Source of the DNA: Nymphaea colorata
Taxonomy: Eukaryota; Streptophyta; Magnoliopsida; Nymphaeales; Nymphaeaceae
Direction of reading: 5' to 3'
NCBI RefSeq assembly: GCF_008831285.2
Contig: NC_045138.2
Span: 43,579,115 to 43,643,114, forward strand
Length of the DNA stretch: 64,000 nucleotides
Below are positions 43,701 through 55,300 of the stretch, piece after piece. A program made the translations under genes and the position numbers. The notes below the pieces were generated by a model, which ran no database searches, was not told the DNA's origin, and saw nothing but the letters and a program-made list of their open reading frames with translations. The first letter of the stretch is position 1, and each line of letters starts with the position of its first letter.

Positions 43701-45070
43701 ATGTTGAGAGGTACAAAGCTTGCCTGGTTACCAAGGGATTTAATCAGAAATATGGGATTGACTACTTGGAGACGTTTGCTCCTGTTGCAAAGATGAAGAC
43801 TGTTAGAGTTATTATTTCTCCAGTAGTGTTGAAGGAATGAAAGATGTACCAACTTGACGTTAAGAATGCTTTTCTCAATGGAGATCTTGAAGAAGAAGTA
43901 TATATGTGTATGCCCCCAGGATATGAGAAACCAGAAAAATGTTGTAAACTGAAGAAGGCTTTGTATGGGCTCAAGCTATCTCCCCAAGCATGGTTTGAAC
44001 GTCTTAAACTTGTAATGAGACAACATGGCTATAATCAATGGAACAGAGATCATACTCTGTTTGTAAAAAATGAGGAGGGTAAGGTTACTCTTTTGTTAGT
44101 CTATGTTGATGATATGATTGTTACAGGTGATGATGATGATGAGATAATAAGATTAAAGTGTTTACTGGCTATTGAATTTGATCTGAAGGACCTTAGCAAA
44201 CTAAGATATTTTCTTGGTATTGAAATTGCTAAATCAGGTACAACCCTTGTGCTGAATCAAAGGAAGTATACATTGGATTTACTGAAGGAGATAGGAAAAC
44301 TAGGGTGTAGACCGACTTCTACTCTTCTGGATGCTGGACACAAACTCAGTATTAAGGATGGAAAACCTCTTTGTGAAGAAGCTAAGGGGAGGTACCAATG
44401 TCTGGTTGGAAGATTGATCTACCTCACTCTGACTAGACCTGATATCACATTTGCTATAAATGTGATGAGCCAGTTCATGCATGCACCTACAGATACTCAC
44501 TTGAAGGCTATCGACAGAATCTTGTGTTACTTGAAGAGGAATCCTGACAAAGGGCTTCTATATATGAAACAATGGCCTATTGAAATTGAAGGGTATTCAA
44601 ATGCAGACTGGGCAAGTTGTGTTGATACTAGAAGATCTACTTCAGGATACTGCGTCTACTTGGAGAAAAATCTTGTTGTTTGGAGGAGCAAGAGACACGA
44701 TGTTTGTTCCTACTCAAGTGCAAAGGCTGAATATAAGGCTACTGCTATTGGAGTGTTAGAATTACTGTAGCTGAAAATATTGCTGACTGATATTGGGATA
44801 GAGACTGAAGAACCTATGAAGACGTATTATGATAACAAGTCCACAATCAATCTGGCCAACAACCCTGTGTTACATGACCGAACAAAGCATGTCGAGATTG
44901 ACCGTCACTTCATCTGGGAGAGAATTTATTCCAGAGAGTTGATTCTACCATATATGAAATCTGAAGACCAAATTGCTGATGTTCTGACTAAAGTCTTACT
45001 TGTGACTCAGTTTGAGGGAAATATATCTAAGTTGGGCATGTTTGATATGTATGCCCAACTTGAGGGATAG
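40742..45070 (+). pseudogene. Copia-C gag-pol remnant
   Basis: A likely gag ATG is at 40742, with an early frameshift before 40868. Gag runs 40868-41665, with a knuckle whose second Cys is Tyr (CTHYKKTGH). Protease ([11 protein letters not shown]) is at 41790-41825, pre-integrase and integrase at 42200-43060 with stops (for example 42539-42541), RT at 43640-44480 ([13 protein letters not shown] intact) and RNase H to 45070 (SNADWASCVDTRRSTSGY). Stops include 41663-41665 and 44768-44770, and a local frame change lies near 42010. The reading ends at TAG directly against the 3' LTR. Confidence 0.88.
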
Positions 45071-45321
45071 TGTTGACATATATTGTATTTGGGTCACCTA
45101 TCTGGGTCTGGATCTAGACCCGATCCAGTGTGTTACTGTTATGGCCCTACTTAACATGTGTAAACCCTAATTTATGTGTGTGAATGAGAATCTAAGAGAG
45201 AGAGTGTCTGGTTGCTAGTGAGCACCAGTTCTCCTCACCTGTAGTTTTTTTCTTCTAGTTGAGGGGTTTTCCACGTTACATCCGTGTTCGTTCAGTATTC
45301 TACTCTTTTACTATTTCTACA
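45071..45321 (+). repeat. Copia-C 3' LTR
   Basis: 251 bp from TGTTGACA to TTTCTACA. It contains a near-palindrome GGGTCTGGATCTAGACCC at 45104-45121, in the same relative place as hairpins in the Copia-A and Copia-D LTRs. Confidence 0.9.
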
Positions 45322-46109
45322 GTATATAAATAAATTAGTTTCCCATTCTAATTTTAAAATGTGTAGCTCTGTTTTGATTGTTGTGTTGGCTCACTTTGAT
45401 GTATTGTGTTAAAAGAAAAAAAAAATACATAAGGGTACAAATTCGGGGTGTGACATTGATTGTCAATTGATTTTATTTTATCTAGATGGAAAACCTGACT
45501 TCTCTCCTTTGTAGAGAGGCTATGCCTAATCAAGTTGGTCTTAATGTAGCTTTACTACTATTGGGTTAAGACATTCTGCATTGCCTTGAATGTGGCCATG
45601 AGAATCACTAAAGTAGCTTTGGACTTCATTTAGAGTGGGTGGGAAGATAGCAAAGGTTGGCATTTGGTCAACTGACAGAATCTGCCTCCCATACAGTGAA
45701 GGAGGGGTCAACCACAAAGACCTCATTGTCCTTAACTGAGTTTACATGTTATAGCTTGCACTGAAGGTTTGGTTGAATGTGATGTTGTTGGCTAGGCTGG
45801 TTCTATCCAAGTACCTCCAAAAAGCAAGGGTTTGGACAGCCAAGAGCTCGTCAAAAACTTTGTAGGCATGGAATGCCATGTTGTGGGACTAGGATGATCC
45901 AAGCCACCTCATTGATTGGAGCCCTAAGAGTGGTGAAAGAATGCCATTTTGAAATGAATCATGGGCATTAGATTAATCCAAGAACTGTTGGGAAGTTCAA
46001 ACTTTGTATAGAGTTTAGAGGATGATGTCTTTGTCGGTGATCCAAGCATATCAATTCTTGGAAATGATCAAAGGAGTGACCTCTAATATCTTGATTCATC
46101 AATAACTTG
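45322..46109. other. Unassigned sequence after Copia-C
   Basis: No convincing coding sequence on either strand. The 3' part may belong to the gypsy remnant at 46110-46450, but similarity fades below recognition. Confidence 0.4.
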
Positions 46110-46450
46110 GCCTTCAACAAGTGTCTAACATAGAGGACGTCATACTGTACTTTCACAAGTGATACAATTTCTTCATCAATTAGAGAATCCTTTTGTTCCA
46201 TAATGTCTATCGGTTTCACTCAATAAGTCAGATCCTCATTTAACTGTATTGGTTGTTCTTTAATAACATGAGAAGGATCATAAATGTATTTTCACAACAT
46301 AGATACATGAAAAACATTATGCATCCTAGATAGTTATGCCTGCATCTGGAGTCGATATGCTACATCCCTGATTCTCTCTGAGATTTCATATGGTCCAATA
46401 TATCGTGGACTGAACGTTCGCGAGTTCAACTCCAATCAAATCTAGGAGCT
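46110..46450 (-). pseudogene. Gypsy integrase C-terminus fragment
   Basis: The minus strand, across frames, reads an integrase C-terminal stretch (YIGPYEI-like, HNVFHVSML-like, then KYIYDPSHVI) and a tail resembling the start of a chromodomain (PIDIMEQKDSLIDEEIVSLV). No LTR was identified for it. It is a small relic of a third gypsy lineage. Confidence 0.6.
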
Positions 46451-49259
46451 TCTTGAAGTCACTGACATGAGAAGTGGAGGGAGGCTTTCTGACATAGTAA
46501 AGCTCCACCTTCTTCTACTTGTTTTTTGTTTACTGTGGGTCATCCTTGGCTTCCCACCTTAGATAGACCCAAAAGCACTGGCATTCCTCTCCCAAATAAG
46601 TTTTGTTTGTGCCAATGCCATGAGAAATATGTGGACCATTTCATGCTGCTTTATGATAAGACTAAGTCCATATGGTCAAATCTTGAGTAGAAATTTGATG
46701 TAGAAATCAGAGTTCTTATGAGGAAGTGGGTCATTTACTCTTTTAGGAGAGGTTGGATGCTTAAGCTATGGGTGATGATGCCATTGATGGCAATGAGATT
46801 GAATATGGAAAAACAAAATGAAGTGTCCACGACCAATTGCTCTCCCAACGGCCACTATGATCAGCACGGTATGGGATACCGTTCAAGCATGGTGGTTGGG
46901 GCTTGATGGTAATGATCAGAAAAATAAGTAAAGATATGGTTCCCTAATGGGCTAGTTCCTGATAAAATTTGTGAAGCACTAGGGTAGATAATACCGTCCA
47001 GATTGTGGTTTGCAACTGGACATAAGGTGCAATAAGCTCTCATCATTCAGAACTCGCTAGGCCATTGTATTCAAGCAATTGCCTGCTTACTGGATCGACA
47101 CCATGACGCTAGTGCTTGTGCAGGAGGAAGGTTTGATCTCCTTCCTTTTGTGGTGAGAAAGATTCAGCTAATCATAGGTCTAAAATTTTGGCACTCCGAA
47201 CGCCGTAGGCTGCTTAGGTCCCCATAGAATTTTGAAGATAATTCATCTATGCTATACATGCTTAGTATTGGTGTTATTAGTTTTAGTTGTAACCCTGAAG
47301 TACAGATTTTTCATCTTCCCCTAAGCCCTTGTTCTTCAGCCTCTAGGAGCTCATTAAAAACTATCCCACTAGGGAAGAGATTCTTCTACTCAGTTTTTGT
47401 TCACTGTTTCCTATTTTTTGGTAATAAAAAAATTTGGGGTATGACAGCCAGAAGGATTGCAACGGGAAGATCGTTGAAATATCCATACTCTGCACGAGTG
47501 AGATTTATCATCACACCAGTCGAAAAAAAAAAAAAAAACGTAATGTAAGTAAACAAATTGAATTCTCAAGAAAATAATATTATATACTTTTTTACATTCT
47601 CATCTTTTATCTTAAAACCGGTAAATGCTTAGTCCATTGGCTCTACACTACCAGTTGCATTTGTGGAGATGCATACAAGTTGTTGCTTCTAATTGGTATG
47701 ATCATGAAACTCCTCTTGTCGATATAGTGAACGCTTCAAGTTGCAAGAAATTCGGAAAGAATCTTATTGGCATAATAAGTCATAGATGTAGGTTCAGCGT
47801 GAGATGTCTGTCATGGCGGCTATTCTAGCAACGTCAGTCACTACTATTGGGTACAGTTCCCGTAATCTGGTGGAAGGCACATTGCTGCATGGACAAGGCA
47901 AGAAGTTTCCTTTTTTTCTCAATGTTTAACTGCAGTACTTTTTCTCTAACAGTTAACCAAATTGCGAATTTTATTTATGCAATAATGTTCTCCATGTCTT
48001 TATCTCTCTCCCCCTTCCAAATCTAATGCATGCTCCCATCAGACTAGTTAGTGCCTTTTTACTAAAAAAACCACTTTCTGAAATTCATTTGATAATTTTT
48101 ACTTTTAAACTGCTAATTTGAAAGGAAAAGGATTACCACCTAGATGAATCGTAGCAGTTGAAATGCTTGATTAGGACAACCCTTGCAGTAACGCTAGCAT
48201 CTTTCGTCACTCAAATATTTACCAAATCTTCACATCATGATACATAATAAGTAGGATCCATGAAAGATGATATATACTCGACCTGAAGGATTCTAAGGAT
48301 TCGTGTGCTGGACTACTTAAAAAAAAATTATAGCATTCCTTACAGAATTGGCACATACATCATAAGAGGGAAAAACGAAAATACATCCTTCAATGTGTAG
48401 ATGAATACAAATGACCTGAGCATTTAAATGGTATTCTAATGGGGATGTCATGAGGTGAATGCCCAACTGGTCCGTATGATCGAATTCCCAACTTGAAGCT
48501 TAATTTTTCTAGTCAAATCAAGGAAAAAGGAATCTGTATTCTAATTGGCCTAAAATTTGTCGCACAACAGGTATCCAAAGCCAATATCCAATAGAAAACC
48601 AACAGTATTATATGTGAAAGAAAAAGGTTGGGTCTTAACCTTAGCATATCCATTCTTGGCATCTGATCCGATTAAATTCAAATGTGTTAACAATGTCCAA
48701 TATTGTGTAAAATTTTCCAACTCTCTAGTTTATGCGAAAATACATCCTCCAATGTGTAGTGCCGTGGTTAGCACATTTAATTCCATATTTGCAGAACAAA
48801 ATTCGCAGCACATCCACAGCATTTTGAGATGAGATGATGAGAATACAAGGTGCTAAACAACGAGATATACATTAACAAATTATTTTATTGAAAAAACATG
48901 CCAAAGCTTCCATCGATGTTTCCATGCAAATGCAATGCTGAGCATACCAATCACAGCAACTAATTAAGAAAAGGCATATAATAAACGTGGAACATCTCCC
49001 CCTTACTGAGGCTAAAATATTTCGTACCTGCAAAGATGCGAATCACAACACCAGTTAGTAAAAATCACTGACCCACAAAATCAGAGATTAATATGGACTG
49101 ACTAAAAAAGGTATTTGTGACATTTCCTCTTAGTTGATAGATTTGAACATAATAAGCAGTTCACTGACCATAAGGGAAATCATAAAATCTATTATCAAGA
49201 GCACAAACACCTGCACCATGAACCATCAAATTTCTTGGGATCTAATTCAGTTTATATAG
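46451..49259. other. Unassigned region and 3' flank of the epimerase gene
   Basis: 46451-47560 looks like decayed repeat sequence with no domain I can name, ending near an A-rich run (47523-47539). 47600-47930 holds a less AT-rich stretch with a 40-residue open frame from ATG 47803; it has no supported splice partners and I do not recognise it. 48880-49259 is probably the 3' UTR and flank of the minus-strand epimerase gene. Confidence 0.4.
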
Positions 49260-49309
49260 TCACGCTGGAACTGCTACTGGCCTCTTGCTTGTCTTGATCC
49301 CTTTGATTG
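49260..49309 (-). CDS. RPE: RPE last exon and stop
   Basis: Encodes [15 protein letters not shown] and TGA (49260-49262). Acceptor TTGCAG. Its first two bases complete an Ala codon. Confidence 0.9.
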
Positions 49310-52300
49310 CTGCAAGAAATTTCTGAAACTTAGTATGGAGTATTTGAAATGTATAGCAGTAACTTCTGCATCAAGAATATCTGAGTTGATTGGCTACGCA
49401 CCTTCTGCATAATCTTTAGCTCCAAATACAGCAGACCCTGCTACTATAGCGTTTGCCCCAGCTTCAATAACCTGTCATCATGGTGGATAAATTAGCAAAA
49501 TCATTAAATAACATCGAGGGGATTGCAGGTCCAGATGGAACCTTGTAAGCATTTGAAGGGCCTACTCCACCATCTACTTCGATCCATGGATTCACGTCCT
49601 GCAATTTTTCCCCTTCGTGACTTATACATTCATGTACAGTGTTTAAAGAATTCAAAATTTAGTCACAGAAATTAAGCTCCAGACTACCTTCTCAGCGCAT
49701 AATCTTCTCAAGTTTGATATTTTCTTTACTTGACTTTCAATGAAGCTCTGCCCACCAAAACCAGGATTGACCGACATTATCAAGATCAAATCCACAGCTA
49801 TTCAAGAAATTGAAAAATCCAAATGGGCAACATTAGTATCATTTCTGTGGCATAAGCGAACCTTAAATATCAATAATAGGAGCAATGCAATCAATAGGAC
49901 ATTGCATATTAAAAAAAACCAAAGATGTAATATGGGAAAGAGATTACAGCCATGAACTCTTGCACATATTACAAGATTGATCATCAGGAACGATTGTGGA
50001 GTTATCAAACATTATCACTACCATTGATTTAACCACTCCCATATACCACTTTAAAAGAATAAATCCACCATATATGTTCCTCCTTGTATCATCCAAAGAA
50101 TAAGGTACGTAAAGCTAGCCTTCACTCCATTCATGCATATGTCTCCTTGCAAATGCATAACATGCACAGGCAGATCTGTGGATCACATCTCTTCCATGTG
50201 CATCAAGGTTCTTTTGTTGCAGACACTGGAAACACAAACCCATGAAAAGACTGAAAATATCCCCACATTACCTAATTAAAGTGTCTGCGGGCCAAGAAAC
50301 CTCTACGAACATGGATAGAAGGATCAGATAAAAGCCCTCAACCTAGAGATAAAGAACTCAGAAATGGATGTGAGAAAAAACGACACTTGTACAAAATGAA
50401 GGTCTTTTCCAAGAGACAAACAAGGCATTAAGTGGACTCCTGATCCAGCAGATTTCAGCATATCTGTAAAATGTTAGAATGTCGGCCAAAGATTTCCACT
50501 ATCCAACAAAATTCAGCTTTAACAATTTGGCCATAACAAAACAAATTATTGGCATTGAGATGACATTAGGACAGGTGATAATGCAGAATAAAGAGAGAGA
50601 GGTGTTGATGGAGGGGACAGGGAAGGATCATGGTAATGAGTTAAGACCGATTATTCTCTCTCTTTCTCTCTTCTTATTTCTTCTCCTTGCCCACTATCTT
50701 CCTTTATCTCGTAAACTTTAGTAGTATTGTTCAACAGACCCATCTAAGTTATATTTAATGGTATAGCCTAACCTACTTGCATCCATTAATATCAGCATAA
50801 CAAGATGGTACAACCAGGTCATATGTGCCTTTTGTAAGAAAGGAATCGATCTCATCTTACATAGCTTGTTTCCACTTAGGATCCAACAAAGCCTACTGAT
50901 GATTAAGTGGCACTGACATGGCTGACAATGTGGAGATAAAATTCTTCATACGAACCCAAGTCTTGCTTTTGAAACAAACTTAAAAATGGGATGCAATCTA
51001 TGTCACATAAGTATGGGTATGGGTGCCAGTATGGGTTCCGCTACAGGTACGGGTGTGGAGCACTGTCAAAAAATTTGGCTATGGGGACACAGCAGTCGAC
51101 AACACACGAAATATAAACAACATAGAAAGTGCTATTAAAGAAAACTAAGTTGCCGGTCACCGGAAAATCCTGCTGAATAGGTGTTAGACAAAGGACATGA
51201 ACAGCCCTTTCTGTCAAGGGCTCTTCATTTCCTTGTATATACATGATGGCTTAAGAAAAACCTATGTAGTGGACAAAAGTGAACTTGGTCAACCATAATT
51301 TTTCAATCAGTGGGTCTCCTATATAGGAGTTGTGGGCGATCGCTGCGAAGTAAAAAGGGCAAATACGAAATTCACTTGGTATACCATAAATGTTTCATAA
51401 ATTCACCTTGTCTGGGCCTTGGTCGGGCACCTTCTTGACAAGCAGTTGAAGACTAAACTCTCTAGTCGACGCAACCTCAGATGTGGCCGGTTGTGTCTCA
51501 GACTTAGCCGGCACATGGCATACACAAATCCCACCTATGTCCGACCCTGCCTCAACTGTGGCCGACCTCTGGCCAGCCGCTCATGCGACCATTCGGAGGT
51601 TGGCCCATGTCAACCGCAGTGAGGGGCAGCACAGACGATGGTGATGGCTGAAGAGGTGTATACTGCAAAGGAACGGCCGGTCAGGTACGAGGCCTGGTCT
51701 TGTTCGGTTTGTGTTAATCAAGTATAGCATTCGGGGGTGCACGACGAACCGCAGAATGGTGACGATGGGGATTAGTAGCTGCAAGACCATGCTCACTGAG
51801 GGTGGTCATGCCATTGGGCTTGAAACGCATTGGGACCAGGCTCTGTGGGGTGGGTGATGGCGGTAGAGGACTGAAGCAAAGCCGTACTATGGGCAATGGG
51901 CCCCAACCACCAAGGCACCAGACAACTGGCATACCAAGCCACCACAACTGGCATACCAAGCCCCTTCCTTTTCAGTGATGACCCTCCATCACAACGACCC
52001 AGTCCAATTCAGATCTGAATCATCAATCTGATTTCAATGCCTAAAGGTTATTTGCAGTAGGCATCATTCCTCAAACAATAAAACATATTCCCAGATCTAA
52101 TCTCAACTGTCAAGAAATTTTTTACCTTAAAGAAAAATCCTCTTGCTATCAACGATCAGCTGCAACATCAGTCATCATAAGAATTTTAGATCTGATCATA
52201 GTTAATATTCAGATCTACAGCTCTTCAATTTGTTTGCAACTCAAAACGAGGAAAGCAACACTCAGATCTCCACTGTGACAATCTCAGATAACAAAAGGAT

Positions 52301-55300
52301 TATTACCACAACTTCAATGACTATCCAGTTTATTTTTCAGATCTAATCACTGACTGTAGTCAGATCTCTACGACAACCATTAGTTCTGATTATTGTGGTC
52401 CAACACATCTACAGCAAAACTGAAACCACGATCACTTAGTTCTTCTTTAATGCCCATGACCTGCAGTAGCATCAACCACAGAAAAGAAACCTGGCTCTCT
52501 CACCATGTTGAGGATTCAATTAGAACAGGCCAGATGCAGACGAGAGACAGAGAGAGAGATTGTCACATTCATTAGACTCCTAAACTACTCTTAAATAGAG
52601 ATTAGGGTTAAGTAGAAAATAATTAGGCATATGTAATCTTTTTAAATTACATATGAGTACTAAAAATAAAAAATAAATTGCTTTTAACAAGCACAACTCA
52701 TGTTTCATTTATATTATGTTCACATTTGGAAAACCTACACGTCTATAGAGTATAGAAAAACGCTTCCTTTTTCCTTTACTGAAGATATAGCAACATTCAG
52801 TTAAAAGGAACTTTATGTACCTTAAATAAGCTACTCCTCCACAACTACTGTTTTCCCAACAACAATTCGAACTTTTTCATGAAGAAAAATTTTTCTCTAA
52901 TGGTTTGTGTGTGCAATGAAATCCATAATAAAAAGAGAAGGGAATTCATGGAAGACTTTTCATATTTACCATCAAGAACATATTCAATTGCACTTAATGG
53001 AGTTCCAGGGTTTAATACGACTCCTGCTTTGGCTCCTAAGCTTTTCACCTGAATGAGGAGAAAATGTATAAACAACAAAAAAAAAACATGAAAGTCACCA
53101 TCCTACAAGTATCATTTAACTAATACATGCAATCCAATTTTTTTAAACAAAAAGGAACTTGCAAAACAAATAAACACAGAAGAATGTTTAAGCAGCGGAA
53201 TCTGTAAATGTATACCACCAAAAATAGAGATAACGAAAAAGCAGGCAACCATAAATAACAAAAATTAGTAGTTGGAAGACCTTTTAGATTGAACGGAATT
53301 GTTCTTGACATCAGGAACCTCTCGCACAGAACCAAACCTCAACTAAGCATATTTTTTTATTAGAAATTATGCACACATTTAGTTCATGTAAGGCAAGCCC
53401 ACCTGAAATTCGGCTTCAATGGAAAAAGTGCATTACTATCATACCAGGCAAAATAATGCCCTATCTTAAAGCAAGCCTGAACCTTCTTTAGTGGTGAGCC
53501 TTACCAAGTAGCTGCTTCCTAGAAACGGCTTCAGGACCACAGAAATCCCTGCCAAAAACTTCCTCGGGTACTATGATTCGCATGTTCAGAGTTGCCTCGG
53601 CTCTAGTTTCAGAAATGTCACTTACTGTTTTTATATCTTACCTTATTTCTCACTTTTTTCCTTGAAGCAAAATTTCAACTTCAAAAAGAGAAATTTATTC
53701 ACTTGATTTCCCTTTGAGGAAGCACATCGAAGCGAGTATCTACTTAAGTACCACTTTTAAGTTTTTATTCTCTTCATTACTTATATAAGATTGTTAACAT
53801 ATCATGTATAGGGAACCGGGTCTGGATCCAGACCCGGTCCCATGGGCACGGGTACCGAGAGTGGCTCGGTACCCTAGGCGGGTTTCCCTCTTATTTAATC
53901 TCACTTATGGTGTAATTGTTGATTAAGTGGAATAACATTTTCTCTCTCCTAGGGTTGCGGTTTTGCCCCTAGGTTAGAGCTTCTCCGTGGTTTTTCACCT
54001 CTCTTTGAGGTTTTCCACGTATATTGTGTGTTCCTTTTCTTTCTCTCCATCTTGGTGTGTGTTTCTACATGGTATCAGAGCCAACGCGTGAGAGATCGTT
54101 GGTGTGATCGTCGTGTTTCCGCCGTTTTTTGCCGCTGCTGTTTCCACTGTTTTTTCTGTCGCTGCTGCGCCGCCATCCAGCGCCGTCGCTCTCTGCTGCG
54201 CCGCCGCCGTCCAGCGCTGCCAGCTGCGCCGCCACCGTCCAGCGTGGTTGTTCTCTGCTGCGCTGCCGCCCTCCAGCGCCGTCGCAGTCCAGCGTCGTCG
54301 CCCGCTTCAGCGCCGCCGCCGTCCAGCGCCACCGCTGCCCACCGCCGTCGCTCTCTTCAGCACCGCCGCCGTCCAGCGCCGCTGCCTCTTGTTTGTCGTC
54401 TCTGGTGCTGGGTATTCTTTCTCCTTGGTGATTGTGATGGCCGAGGATATGTCCCTCAAGATCGATGATGCCCTAGACTCGGGCAGCAATACCAAGAGCG
54501 AGATCTTGCCTGTTCAAGTCACCTCCATCCGGCTGAACAAGGATAACTATCTCTCTTGGTCGGCTGCCCTAGAAATTGGGATAACCAGTCGTGGTCGCCT
54601 GTCCTACATTACTGGGGAGAAGCCTGCACCTTCAAAAACCGATCCGCGATGGGCTACTTGGGCGTTGGAAGATAGTCAGGTTAAAGTATGGATTATTAGT
54701 TCTGTTTCTGCAGATATTCATCCTTTGATCTTGCGTAAATCGACTGCCTACGACATGTGGACTGTGCTTGCACGGATGTATGGCCGTAAGAAGAGAGTAT
54801 TGCGTACGTACCAAATCAAACGTAGCATATACTCTCTTAAACAGGGTGACTTGTCTGTAGCCGCTTTCTTTGCAGCCCTAAAGACTAAGTGGGAGGAACT
54901 TGACTACCATGTGAATGATGACTGGCACTGTGGGTCTGATCATGCCTTGTACTGGGACAAAGAATGGATGGATCGGACGTTTATTTTCCTTGGAGGCTTA
55001 CGCGATGAATTTGAATCCATTAGGAGCCAAATTCTCAATTGTGACGAGGTCCCCGGAATTGAAGAGGTGTATGCCCGTGTGGAATCTGAGGAACAACGTC
55101 GTCAGGTGATGCATATTGACACCAGTCAGGGGAGTTCTCCTTCAGCCTTTGTTAGTCGTGCTTCTGGGATTGGACAGCGTCCTGTTCGGCGGTGTAGCCA
55201 TTGCAACAAATCAAGACATTCTGTTGATTTTTGTTGGGATCTTCATCCTGAGAGGCGGCTTGTCCGGGGTCGTCCTCCTTCTAGCCGCCGGAGTCCTTCT

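Larger units (their letters stand above)
39941..45321 (+). mobile_element. Copia-C: Ty1/copia with nearly absent 5' LTR
   Basis: Plus-strand copia. The 3' LTR is complete (45071-45321, 251 bp). The 5' LTR is reduced to its last 22 bases (39941-39962), directly followed by the primer site TGGTATCAGAGCC at 39963. Gag-pol lies between. It is closely related to Copia-D in gag, integrase and RT but more decayed. The left junction abuts LINE sequence, so a deletion removed most of the 5' LTR. No target duplication can be checked. Confidence 0.9.
49798..52969 (-). other. RPE intron with decayed copia remnant
   Basis: About 3.2 kb between the exon at 52970 and the exon at 49797. 50790-52689 holds a decayed copia. 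49798-50780 has no recognisable feature apart from CT-rich and GA-rich runs near 50590-50710. Confidence 0.6.

Noticed and set aside
38620-45353. A 14-base inverted match (38620-38633 and 45340-45353) flanking the LINE and Copia-C
   Set aside because: Too short and AT-rich to claim inverted termini, and it matches no element boundary.
54028-54436. Possible extended N-terminus upstream of Copia-D gag (ATG at 54104)
   Set aside because: The sequence is repeat-encoded, all three frames are open, and recognisable gag similarity begins only after ATG 54437.
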